Below, one piece after another: positions 50,701 through 60,640 of a stretch of 64,000 nucleotides of DNA. Within the stretch, counting starts at the first letter, position 1. Each line of letters opens with the position of its first letter. Origin of the DNA: Pseudoscleropodium purum (taxonomy: Eukaryota > Streptophyta > Bryopsida > Hypnales > Brachytheciaceae); assembly GCA_963969395.1 (NCBI GenBank), contig OZ017795.1:12772001-12836000 (forward strand), in the 5' to 3' direction. The position numbers and the translations under genes are program-made. Below the pieces are notes generated by a model, which saw only the letters and a list, made by a program, of their open reading frames with translations, did not search any database and was not told the DNA's origin.

Positions 50701-51296
50701 ATCAAAATGCTAAATTGATCTTTTTCAACCATATCTTGCATAGTGTGCAATTCAATTTTGGTTAATTCATCTTTACTATGTTTAATCTCCATGATGTTGT
50801 TTTTTTACTATTCAAGTGTTGTATTAATTGATCAAGGTTTCAAAAATTCCTATAATTTGATTAGATGATGAGATAATAGAGTTCTGTAGCATAATTAATT
50901 AGAGATATAAAAATTTAATGTTTTTCATTAAAAATTTAATTATTGCTATTTTTAAATGTCTACATTAGAAATAATAATGTTGACTTTACTTCCATTTTCT
51001 TCATGGTTATGGGCAATCAATTTCGTCCAATATTTTAGATTTTCTAATGAACATTGTATTTCTTGTATTTCATTTCAATTAACAATTTAATTTTAACCAA
51101 ACATTCAATTGTGCACTTTCATATTAAAATTTCTTTGACTTGGAATTAATTTCATTCTTTATTCACTTTTTTCTTTGTAGCATCTATATATTGATAATAA
51201 ACTGAGCATTCTAACATAAATCCATATTATTCTTCAAAAAATGTAAACATAGTTTTATATGTTGTTGTTTTGTCTTATTTATAAATGAGATTTTAA
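41797..51296. other. Long AT-rich, repeat-derived region without genes
   Basis: About 9.5 kb with no recognisable coding sequence. It includes an inverted satellite-like array (42,466-43,875), a dispersed repeat at 45,380-46,170 shared with 22,030-22,800, and a segment at 46,760-46,990 that is the reverse complement of the surroundings of the TA microsatellite near 14,100-14,400. The remainder, including about 47,100-51,290, shows only homopolymer-rich DNA with stops in all frames. Confidence 0.6.
42466..43875. repeat. Inverted satellite-like array
   Basis: Three units of about 180 bp in plus orientation (markers TTTCAC-n-CCAACTTTGACA near 42,513, 42,693 and 42,870) meet about four units in minus orientation (TGTCAAAGTTGG-n-GTGAAA near 43,261, 43,450, 43,638 and 43,811). 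The switch is at about 43,075. The outermost ends also match as inverted repeats (CATTCAAAATGG and CCATTTTGAATG), so the whole 1.4 kb could fold into one hairpin. Units are diverged. Confidence 0.75.
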
Positions 51297-51422
51297 TTGA
51301 GATCTTTTCCATCTTACACCTTTTTATACTACAACCATGGTTGTCACATTGGACAGATTACTATTCATTTCATGTCCTACACGACAAGTTACTATTCATC
51401 AGATGTACCTCTTACCTCTTAC

Positions 51423-51506
51423 GACCTTGTTTCTGGGTATCAGCAGTACCAGGATGCATCAGCTGAAGACGAAGGCGAGTACGACATAGAGGAGGACGGC
51501 GTTTAA
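51423..51506 (+). pseudogene. Detached C-terminal tail of a beta-tubulin gene
   Basis: The 27 codons before a TAA read DLVSGYQQYQDASAEDEGEY and then an acidic end. This is the beta-tubulin C-terminus (family: NDLVSEYQQYQDA plus an acidic tail), with Glu changed to Gly. Nothing upstream resembles tubulin: similarity begins abruptly at about 51,420, and no splice acceptor stands at that point. The GC-richer 51,507-51,960 that follows may be the original 3' flank. I read it as a truncated duplicate, not a working exon. An open frame of 70 codons includes non-tubulin sequence upstream. Confidence 0.75.
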
Positions 51507-52424
51507 AGTTGCAAGCGAAAAATCAGTGAATGTTTGTCCGTGACCATGTTGTGGCCTGTGTAGTGATATATTGTAGCTTGACAACCCTGGTATCTGAACC
51601 GGAGACGAACTGCCTCTGTCAACGTACATAGCGAGGCATAGTTAAACTTCATGTTGTCTCGTGACGATCGTAAGATGCTCACTCTCTCAGGACAAGGACA
51701 AAGACAGCTCTTCCAGGTTCGTTTGCTACGAGTGGAAGTTAGAGTAGTGATCGTAAGTCTCGACATTGTCTGTTTCATGGACTCTTCGTTGATATTTTTT
51801 CGACTTTAGAATCTACTTACCAGTTCCTCTAAACCACCGAGCAATTAACCTAAGCTTCATACTGTTCGTTTGAAATTACTTTTTGTACGTTAATACTGGT
51901 ATGCATTTGGGTCATTCTTCAGGTACGGTGTTGACCATTGCATCTGATTTTATGGACATTCGCATATATATGATTTGAATGATCAATATGCCTGGATTGT
52001 ACCTAGGATCTTAAAAGTCGAATCGTTCTGGATCACAGTTATAAAAATATACAACAGTTTTCATTTATTTATTTTTGAAACAAACGGGGGAACTCATTGC
52101 ATAAAAAAGAGAACGAAAATACAAGCACGCAAACGGGCAGACCAAACCCTGATCGAGAAGGACAAGACAAGGAGCGAAACATTTTCAAGTTAGGTCGTGC
52201 TAAATCGTCTTACGCCTCAAGCCGGGTGATGAAACCCCGGGCGCCTAGGCGTACATGCATGCACCCCCTGCGAACACGGGCAGACGGCATCCGTATTTCA
52301 CGGGACAAAACTTACGGCGTTTGGCGATTGGCTGAAGTGCAAAAAGGGGCGCCGCTATAACTGGAAGGACCAATGAAGCGCGAGTTCTGCCGCATTCCTG
52401 GGAGCCCCCTTCCTCCCCCACAGG
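51507..52424. other. GC-richer flank and upstream region of the small gene
   Basis: No gene is seen. The left part may be a tubulin 3' flank. A LINE-type 3' tail is at 52,062-52,112. From 52,200 the sequence looks promoter-like, with a CATGCATG (RY) motif near 52,255 and a TATA box at 52,425. Confidence 0.5.
52062..52112 (-). mobile_element. LINE/SINE-like 3' end motif
   Basis: On the minus strand, TGCAATGAGTTCCCCCGTTT is followed by an A-rich tail (TGTTTCAAAAATAAATAAA). Third copy of the motif seen at 1,179 and 36,175. All three have the same orientation. Confidence 0.45.
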
Positions 52425-52430
52425 TATATA
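52425..52430 (+). promoter_or_regulatory. TATA box of the small repeat gene
   Basis: TATATA within GGTATATAAGAACG, a strong plant TATA context, lies 135 bp before the upstream-ORF/main-ORF pair is complete at 52,565. An RY element CATGCATG lies about 170 bp upstream; such sites bind B3 (ABI3-type) factors in seeds and spores of other plants. Confidence 0.65.
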
Positions 52431-52471
52431 AGAACGTGGGGTCCCTGGCCTGGGCTTCACTTTCACGCAGG

Positions 52472-52558
52472 ATGAACCTCTTCCACTCTTCCGATAACTT
52501 GCTGCGTATACTTCTAGCTGCCCTGTCGCTGCCTCGATCCCGATCGTTACTCACTTGA
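52472..52558 (+). CDS. Upstream ORF in the leader of the small gene
   Basis: The 28-codon ORF MNLFHSSDNLLRILLAALSL plus a short basic tail (PRSRSLLT) begins about 15-20 bp after the expected transcription start. It ends six bases before the main ATG at 52,565. Its codons are unremarkable. As the first ATG of the leader it would be met first by scanning ribosomes and probably lowers translation of the main frame. Whether the peptide itself matters is unknown. Confidence 0.45.
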   Translation: MNLFHSSDNLLRILLAALSLPRSRSLLT

Positions 52559-52564
52559 TTTGCA

Positions 52565-52921
52565 ATGGCACCCGCCCAGAAGCCCCCCATTTCGGGACAA
52601 CATTTCTGTTGTTCTTACTGCGGACCTCAAGCCGGCGAGATGTACTCACGGAAGCGTCATGAAAACAAAATGGTGTATTATGACAATGAACCAGTGGCTT
52701 CCAACTGGGAGGAGGAGATGGACTCCATGCTCAACCTGCCGTCTGAAATCCAATCTCAGGATGAAGCGGACTTCGAGATCATCAACGTGTTTCCAGACTC
52801 AGAGCTTGAAGCGGTGGACTTTGAGATCATCAACTTGTTACCAGCCTCGGAGGTTGAAGCGGCGGACTTTGAATTCATCAACCTGCCTTCGGATCATGGA
52901 GCAATCACAATGCCCGCTTAA
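52565..52921 (+). CDS. Small acidic protein with three 16-residue DFEII repeats
   Basis: Single exon, 118 residues, family not recognised. The N-terminus carries a cysteine cluster (HFCCSYC, 13-19) and a basic patch (SRKRHENK). Residues 66-110 are three tandem repeats with an exact 16-residue period, beginning DFEII (69), DFEII (85) and DFEFI (101). In the DNA the 48-bp repeats differ partly by synonymous changes (TTC/TTT, GAG/GAA), which supports this frame over the overlapping one at 52,560-52,943. Each repeat has an aromatic residue followed by two residues and Ile, with Asp/Glu before it. This fits the minimal ATG8-interacting motif (W/F/Y-x-x-L/I/V), but short motifs of this type are common. 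There is no signal peptide or membrane segment. TATA box, leader ORF and poly(A) signal frame the gene well. Confidence 0.7.
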   Translation: MAPAQKPPISGQHFCCSYCGPQAGEMYSRKRHENKMVYYDNEPVASNWEEEMDSMLNLPSEIQSQDEADFEIINVFPDSELEAVDFEIINLLPASEVEAADFEFINLPSDHGAITMPA

Positions 52922-53188
52922 CCCAGCCTGGATCCTTGGATGACATGGGAGGCTGGAGAGTTTGGTTGAATTGGACCTGGACCAGAATGAGATGATTCAA
53001 GCTCGTTCCGAAACTATGCGAATCCCTTGCAGGCTGCGCCTTCTTCCAAGATGGAAGTGCATTGGCCGCCTCGTTGTGTTGACCATTTGAGCTCTTTTTG
53101 TTGGAGTCCTTGTTTTCTTGGCAACATGTTGGTGCTGCTCGTTTCAATACTAAGAAGCAGCGCGCGGTTGATACCAGTTTGTAGGAGT

Positions 53189-53194
53189 AATAAA
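53189..53194 (+). terminator. Candidate poly(A) signal of the small gene
   Basis: AATAAA (in GGAGTAATAAAGTTC) lies 268 bp after the stop codon. The intervening sequence stays GC-rich like the gene, and the DNA becomes AT-rich shortly after, consistent with a transcript end here. Confidence 0.5.
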
Positions 53195-53234
53195 GTTCTT
53201 CGCTAGAAGTCGTTGCGTCTGGAAACACAGTTGA

Positions 53235-54130
53235 TCTGCACTGTCCAGAGAAATTACAGAGAAATTATAGTTTGGGCTTTCTCTTCAAGTATCAAATTAG
53301 TATTAAAAATCTCTGGAGATCAAATTGTATATTTTGCTAGCACTCTATGTGCTGAAATCCATTGGTACAAATTTTCTACAACATTGTATGATTGTGTGTA
53401 TTTTTCTTTTCAAATTTTTATTTATTTGTGAAATCCAAATTATGGTGTTGGTTTTCATTTGGACTTCCACTTGAATTTCGTGGAAATCTCCATATTACTC
53501 TAGCATTATTTATATTTGATTTTCTTTGAACAGTTATTGTTCCACAATTTAAAATTTTGTTTTAACCAAAAATTCTAGGAAAGATGAGAATTTTGAATAA
53601 CACATTTTTTTAATACTAACAAAATAAAAATATTTAATTTTGTTAATCGTATAAACTCCAAATACAACTTGATATTTATGTGCATAATATCTGATTAGTG
53701 TGTAAGAAATCTAATACTTGGATTTCACAAATTGAGTGTGAAAGTCAAAACTTGTATTAATGGACACCCTTGCACAAAATGTTCAATAGAAAAATCATAT
53801 GATTTTATTTTCAAAATCGGATTTTCAATGCTGAAACTAGACTTCAAAAAGAATCTTCCGAAGTTACAAAATACTGAAAATAGTGACCTGGTTTAATTTT
53901 ATTTAACTTCAAAGTATTTTCCACACCAGAATTTGGTGCCTTGGGCATTCAAGGGTTAATATGCCTTCGGAAAGGAAAGAACACACTGCAGGTACTAATC
54001 ACGTTTTCAAAGCCGCACATCATTGCACAAAGCAAGAACCCTTTTCCAACAAAGCAAGCTCCCTGACCAGATCACCACACCCAAACCCAACTCTACACTT
54101 TCCAAAATCCTGCCTGAGCTTAATACGTTC
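53235..54130. repeat. AT-rich dispersed repeat, left of the F-box gene
   Basis: No gene. About 53,455-53,985 matches 58,700-59,010 and 59,460-59,720 in direct orientation (shared phrases GTGAAAGTCAAAACTTGTAT and CTTCAAAGTATT). From about 54,000 the sequence is the 3' flank of the F-box gene on the minus strand. Confidence 0.65.
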
Positions 54131-56074
54131 CTAATCCGAAAGCTCGGACAAATCTTCCACACCCTCTCGGGATCTGTGCTCGCACTCGCCAGATGGACAA
54201 ATCCAACTGGGTTCATAATTAGGCACCATGCTCATGGACAACCACTTGCGTCGATTCACAGTCCACTGGCACTGCCATGCACGCCTGATGCGAATCATGA
54301 TACCGATTGGATCTTGTGAGCCATCAAGGGCAGCAGCAATGGTAGTCTCGTCTGTGACACACTCCGTCTTCCACTTGCAGCTGCCGATGCTGTACATCAT
54401 CAGATGCAAATAAGGCTCTGACTTGAACAACCCACAGATGGTGGGCTTCTCATGTCCATCCAGGATGCATCCATACCATGTTCCAAACCATTTCGACTCC
54501 CAGTCGTTTTCAGGGAGGACCGTGGTTGCAATCACTTTCCACTTCTCTGCACACACAGCTTACACCACGAGATCAGCTACAGCAATGACAAACACGTTCA
54601 TATTAGTAGGATAACATTCTACACTCTCACAGAAAACTTCGAAGGGGGACGATTCTAAGCCCTTTCCAATTCAGGGAGGACCGCACGACTGGGATTTGAC
54701 CACACTTCGAGCATTCTTATCTACTATAAAGAAGGAAGCTTGCTGATAAGAATGAGTGAGGTGACCCATATCTGATTTATCAAACTATAATATCAATGGA
54801 CAGATTGGAAAAGTCTTGGAAAAAGGGGTGTCCAGAAACCTTCACAGCTTGGACGATGATACGTGAGAACATTCAGAGGGTCTATGGCTCCGGCAATAAA
54901 AAACATAACGACAAGGAACATGCCCCATGATTACCTGCACTGTTCTCAGGAGCTACGCTTCTCGCCAAAATCTGCACTGTAGGATTAAGACTAGCACGTC
55001 TAGCGAGGTCAATTCCGCCGACGTATTCAACCACCTTGTACATCACGTCAGATACAACAAACAGTGACCTGGTGAAGCAGTTGCCATAGAGCTTCATGAT
55101 CGCTGGCGGCAAAGGGAACATGCCCACCGACGACTTCCAGACATTCGTGTTCACGTCGAAACATAAATCTCCAACTTGACGAACACCATCAACCAAGCTT
55201 CCCACAGTTACACAGAGACAATTCTGGTAAGTAACCGCGATGCGACCGCCATCTCTGTATTGTGGAAAAAATAAACCCTCATAAATTCTTGGTCCCTCCT
55301 TGTGAGAAAGCCAGGAGCGTGTGGTTGAAGAGAAAATATGGCATTCCCGAAACCAGGAAGTGAAGGCAAGGATTTTGAAGCTTGCACTTTCCCTGTCCAC
55401 TACCAAGTTCACGCTCCAATAATTATCCTGAGACATTCGGGGGATTGTCTGCTTGCAGCTTGAAGGCAGTAAGGGGTTCCAGACAATGAAGGGAGGCGAA
55501 GTGGCTGGGTGGGGTCGGAGGCAGAGTATTCCTTCAGAGACTGACTCCACTTGGCAGGTACGGTACGGTCCTGAGGGCATTTCCATCAAATTGGCAATTC
55601 TCAGTTAAAAAGGTCCAGTATCGATTGAAATAAATTTAAACTATATCTGTTCCAAGTATCAAAGGGAAAACCGCTTGTGCATCTTGTATGTGGCTGCCGA
55701 AAAATCGACGACTTAATGGAAATTGCTTTACCGTCCAGCTGAAGAGATGGAGCCAGCTGCCATTTCAGAGTGTTATGCTCCAAAGCCATGGTCTCGCATT
55801 GGTGGGTCAATATGTTTGTGCCGAACATTAAGAATCCGAAGCAGGAATCGATATTCTTCCTGTGGCCGTGCAAGGCCATGAATGCCGAAGTGCCAGGATA
55901 GGAACTCCAGGTTCTATTCACTGCCCTGAGCGTAGATGCGATCATTAGAACTGGAAGGTGGCCCAGACACTTCTCCATGAGCTCTTGCGGAAGATCCTTC
56001 CAGTCGGTGCCGTCCACTTCAGTATCTGACGTTCCGTTGCGTCCTGGGCTATCATCAAGGTGTAGATTCGCCAT
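54131..56074 (-). CDS. F-box protein
   Basis: Three minus-strand exons, 55,672-56,074, 54,935-55,570 and 54,131-54,546, encode 484 residues in one frame. The N-terminal F-box spans about residues 24-66 (WKDLPQELMEKCLGHLPVLM ... TLRAVNRTW), the part that would bind SKP1 in an SCF ubiquitin ligase. The C-terminal part has kelch-like or FBA-type strands (FIVWNPLL, FDVNTNVWKS) but no repeats I can delimit with confidence. Intron 1 is only 101 bp (55,571-55,671) and contains stops, so without it the gene looks frameshifted. Intron 2 spans 54,547-54,934. An AG acceptor (TTTGCAG) directly before the leader end at 56,080 suggests a 5' UTR intron, which also argues for the ATG at 56,074 over 56,086. 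Substrate unknown. Confidence 0.85.
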
Positions 56075-56089
56075 TTCCTTCTGCAAAGA

Positions 56090-57251
56090 TCAGAGCAAAA
56101 ATACGAGTCAGCATTCTTGGAGCTTCACCCCTAAAAAATCCCCAAGTGGTTGCTTTCCTTATCAGAAAGAATAAATCATAACCCGCATTTTTTGGACAAC
56201 AAAGATACGTTTTGAAAGTTAATATGATTGACTGCTACCTTCCAAGGCGGACTTTCCATTGGCACTCGGGAGCTAAAAATGACTGTGAAGTCTATTCACA
56301 AGCCTCACCCAGCCAGATTCTAGTATAGCAGAAAGATGATACTAATCTTTCACCTCATAAACCCAAAACAAACCCGAACGGGCTAAACGACCAGCAAAGC
56401 AAAGTGCAAGCTAGTATAGAGCACTGATGATCGGACAACATGATCCTAACTTTTCAGGCTGCCAAACTTTTAATACCGTCTCCTTGCTCAAAGATTCTGA
56501 CCTAACGGATGTGGATAAGACAAGAAACTTAAAACGAGACGACGAAATGGCAAGGAGCCAATTTTGAAGTGTCGCAGAAGAAATAAAATTTACAAGAGCT
56601 CACCTCTGAGAGTCCTCATATAGCAATGCTATAGATGCCTCGGTAGTCATCTTCCAAATTTTTGGAATGATCCATCTCGGCAGCAAGGTTCTTTCATTGT
56701 TACTAATGAGAACCGATTTCCGATGAGGCATCTTGCTGTTCTGAGTGCACTGCCTCACTGCCGAGGCTGAGCTTTTAATTGCCACCACAACGCCACCTTG
56801 CCTATGCCAAAAACAAATTGGCAGTGTGTGCTATTATTCGTCGACTCAGGCGATGAACATCAGATCGGCAAACTCACCCCGGAGAGGCATTTTGGGGGTG
56901 TTGTACCTCATAGAGCAGTCAACCCCATTCTTTTCCTTGGAACGCTTGTCAAGTCTCTGAATATGTAAACAGGCCTTTGAGTGCCATTAATTCCCCCTGC
57001 ACAAGCAATTACATGTTCGACAATAAGCCGGACCAGGCTACTCTTTCCATCCAAATCGTTTTCAAAAACAAGCTGTCATACTTCATCGATACAAACTCCA
57101 TGCTTTAGTTTTCGCTCAGGGTCCACAGTCATCTTATTCATATCTTATCCTCCGGGTGGCCTTATCCAAACTAAGTCATAGTTTTCTAAGCCTTCAAGAG
57201 TGAAACTTTAAATAGAATCATATATCATTCACAATTTACTTTCAAAACCTG
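56090..57251. other. Upstream region of the F-box gene
   Basis: Moderate-GC sequence that probably holds the 5' UTR intron, leader exon and promoter of the F-box gene. Open frames here (such as 56,600-56,788 and 56,745-56,960) match no family. I could not place the promoter. Confidence 0.45.
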
Positions 57252-57499
57252 ATAGGCAATTTCGTTAAAATGGCTGTATTCTGGATGCCATTCGTACGCT
57301 GGTGATAGATTCCAAACCGCCATTTGTACAATGGTTGTGTTCCAAATGCCATTTGCACAGGTGGTTTTTTGGTGTTGTATTCAAGTTTTGAAGAGCGGTT
57401 GTGTAGTGGGACCCACCAATGGAATGCCATTTCAATGGAATGTCATTTTAATGGAATGCCATTTCAACAAAATACCGCCATTTTAACGAAATTGCTCAT
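57252..57499. mobile_element. MITE with GCAATTTCGTTAAAATGGC termini
   Basis: A 248-bp element whose left end (GCAATTTCGTTAAAATGGC) is matched by the inverse GCCATTTTAACGAAATTGC at the right. The interior repeats AATGGAATGCCATTT several times and can fold. The target duplication is unclear: cctg occurs on both sides if the ends are drawn slightly wider. Superfamily unassigned. Confidence 0.65.
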
Positions 57500-57653
57500 C
57501 CTGGCTTAAGACTACACTTCCCAAAAAGCGATTCTTGCACCAGGGTACAGTGATACTGCCATTTTCCCAAAGGATCTGCAACAATGCAAAATATAACAAC
57601 CAATATCAAACAAGCAAGCAACTAGAACTAGTATACAACCTACAGCCAAGTTA

Positions 57654-58007
57654 TTGGCATTTTCGCTGGATTACACTATGACGCATACCATGATATATAA
57701 GAGCCCCCAAGCAAGAGCTGCGATGACCAGTCGTCCTGACGTGGGCTTCAATCTTATCATGCATGGACTCCACAAATTAAAGCTAGATACCCAGTGGGCA
57801 GCCGATTTGTCTCCGCAGCTAGCTGTTAAAGAGGGAATGCAACTTTGGCTTGTATCTGTGAGAGATCTGTTGGCTTGTATATTCAGGGACGTTGCTCTTC
57901 ACTTGGCCGCGATGAGTATACATTGCGATCAAGGTCGTTTGCCACAAGACGACGAGCTGGCAAGGGACGGAGCTCCTGTTGGAACTACTGTTACTGCAAC
58001 TTGTTAG
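57654..58007 (+). CDS. Hypothetical single-exon ORF, 117 residues
   Basis: Open frame in moderate-GC DNA, not recognised with confidence. It has no signal peptide or membrane segment. The C-terminal half, from DLSPQLAV through LLACIFRDVAL to SIHCDQGRLPQDDELARDG, weakly follows the histone H3 fold order (DLRFQSxAV, YLVGLFEDTNL, AIHAKRVTIMPKDIQLARR). The resemblance needs small gaps, and the invariant basic residues are missing. The ORF lies between the F-box gene and AT-rich repeats, downstream of a MITE. It may be a decayed gene or a chance frame. Confidence 0.25.
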   Translation: MAFSLDYTMTHTMIYKSPQARAAMTSRPDVGFNLIMHGLHKLKLDTQWAADLSPQLAVKEGMQLWLVSVRDLLACIFRDVALHLAAMSIHCDQGRLPQDDELARDGAPVGTTVTATC

Positions 58008-60640
58008 CGTTAGTACGTAGTTCCTATTACTTTTACCTGTAGTTTTAGATCTACCTCTCTCAGTAGTTCAGAGTGTAAAGGAACAGGCTGGTCCTGCTTT
58101 CCTCATTCCTTTCGATCTCTCTCTTTGCATTGTTTAGTATTTCTCATTAGTTTCTAGTACCTGTGGTATCTATATCTTCAACAGCTCCAAACAACATCGC
58201 TTCAATGCACCCTAGCTCTTCCCTCGATCGAGCCTTGGAATGCCTGCCCCAGACCCATCTTACTCTACGAGCACGGACAATGACTAGCTCTTCCAATTCC
58301 ATGCCCTAATATAAATCAAATCTCTTCCGATCCCCTGTGAACGATTAGGCCACGTCCAAGCGTTTCCACTATATTCTAAGGTAATGTACGGCCACCTGCG
58401 ATTGCAATTTGGTCAGACGCTCAGATGGTGTTCAGAAGCGAATATAAAACGTAAACGTAAACCGAGAAACCTCGATCCTTCATAACTGTGCATGCGGTAT
58501 TCGAATAACTCAGAGTTTGGTGCGCAGGAATCCCCTTCCCCTCGGCAACAAGAACATATGAAAATCTGACCTTACTCGTAGGATCTAAGCTGAACAGCAA
58601 CAGAGGCGATTTCGAGTGTCTCTGCCTAAATCGTCTCGAACCCTTGCAGAAGCTCCTTCACAGAGCTCTTCCAACCCTAAATTAGCCCGCTTTAAATAGC
58701 CCACTTAAATTTTATGGAAATCTCACATTATTCTAAGATTATTTATCTTTGATTTTCTTTGAATAGTTCTCATTCAACACTTTTAAATCACAATTTGACC
58801 AAAAACTCTAGAAAAAATTAGCACATTGAATAACACATTTTAAAAATTTCAATACTAAAAAAATAACAATATTTACTTTTGTTAATCAAGTAAACATCAA
58901 ATGCAAATTAATAATTATGAATAGAATATTTAATTAGTGCATAAGAAATCTAACATTTGGATTCTACAAATGGAGTGTGAAAGTCAAAACTTGTATTAAT
59001 AGTACTCAACATTGTTCAAAATTGAGCCTACTTAAGGCGTTCTTTAAGTTTCTTGGAATTTGCTTTCAACAAATTGAACAAGAAGTTAGAAATTTGATAT
59101 ATATTGTTGCTTCTTCTGGAATTGTAATCCTACAAATTCAAACTAGATATGTTAGAGATGAAATGGGAAAAGAAAACACACAACAATATCACTTACAAAT
59201 TAAAAGATTACAATGTTTCATCATGAGGACGTTAATGTTGAAAAAATGTTTTGAAGTCTTTTTATCTTCTTTTCACATGTAGCAAACAAACATGGAGCTA
59301 AAGAAAATAACATGCATAACCCAACCAATCAAATTAAGGATTCTCAAAATCTACCCTACAATTTTATAAATGAATTTCTAATGCGATTTTTTCTTCAAGA
59401 TGGCAAGATCTAGTGAACTTGAGGCTCATTTCCAAGAGCCTTCAACACTATAAAATCAAGAATTGCAATGGACACCCTTACAAAAAATGTTGAATAGAAA
59501 AATCATGGTCATTCATTTTTGAAATTGGATTTTCAGTGCTGAAAATAGACTTCAAAAAAAAATTCCAAAGTTCCAAACTCCTAAAAATAGTAACTTGGTT
59601 AAGTTTTAATTAACTTCAAAGTATTACATGTCAACATCAAAATTTGGTGTCTTGGGTCTTCAAAGGTTAATTTGCCTTGAGAAAGTGCAAACTATACTTC
59701 AGGAATTTAGGTACTATTAAAGTTTTTAAAGTCGCACATCCATACACAAGCTAACAAATCCCTTTTGAAGGGCTCGTAAATGCCCAAGGCGTTTTTTGAG
59801 CTTCTAGGAATTTGTTCTAAATTGAACAAAAAGTGAACATTTTGATAAATTGTATAAATTTTTTTTGAATTGTAACCATACAAATTCAAACTAGATGTGT
59901 TAGAGATTATATAGGAAAAGAAAACACAACACAACAATATCACATGGATTGAAAGATTATGATGTTTGATCATGAGGGTGTTAAAATTGTGGAAAAGGAA
60001 TTGAAATCTTTCAATCTTCTTTTCATATGTCAAATCAAAAAAATTGGTCACCAATAAAATATGAGGTTATTTAAAGAACATAACATGTATAACCTTGATC
60101 AATTTTTGGTTTCTCAAAATTTCTTCTACAATTTTTTTCAATGAATTTCTAATGTGATTTTTTTCCAAGATCTTGTGTTAGTGTTTGAGGCTCATTTTCA
60201 AGAGCTCTCAACACTATGGAAAGTCAAGATTGCAATGGACACCCTTGCACAAAATCTTAAATAGAAAAGTCATAATCAACCATTTTCAAAATTGGATTTT
60301 TGATGCTAAAGCTAGACTTCAAAAAGAATTTTTCAAGAATATAAACTACTAAAAATAGCAACTTGGTTAGGTTTTATTTAACTTCAAAGTATTGTGGACA
60401 CTAGAATTTGGTGCCTTGGACATTTAAGGGTTAAGGTTTTGTCTCCTATAGATCTCAAGAAGTTGACCCCAAGTAGAGTCAAACTTTGCAAGCATCTTAT
60501 TGAGAGAGTCCAAGTGGTTTGTAATATGGGCTTTGCTTTGAGACTCGAGACTAACTTTGCCGCAATTCCTAAATCCTAAAACCCCTAAACATTAAGACTA
60601 ATACTAAAGCGCTAAAAACACTTAGCCAAGGGATATTATA
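58008..60640. repeat. Intergenic DNA, then dispersed and tandem repeat
   Basis: About 58,008-58,690 is GC-richer with no clear gene. From about 58,700 it matches 53,455-53,760. Then a diverged unit is tandemly repeated: 59,020-59,720 and 59,780-60,450 share the same order of segments with a period of about 0.76-0.77 kb (GGACACCCTT at 59,470 and 60,236; AAGGCGTT at 59,033 and 59,788). Confidence 0.7.

Noticed and set aside
51336..51347. Family B MITE terminus beside the tubulin fragment
   Set aside because: CATGGTTGTCAC matches one end, but no partner terminus or 8-bp duplication was found. ACAACCATGGTTGT is also simply palindromic.
52560..52943. Overlapping 127-codon frame in the small repeat gene
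   Set aside because: Repeat differences are synonymous or conservative in the 118-residue frame, not in this one. Its start is not an ATG.
55571..55671. Apparent frameshift splitting the F-box gene
   Set aside because: A 101-bp GT-AG intron restores one continuous frame with matching phase on both sides, so no mutation needs to be assumed.
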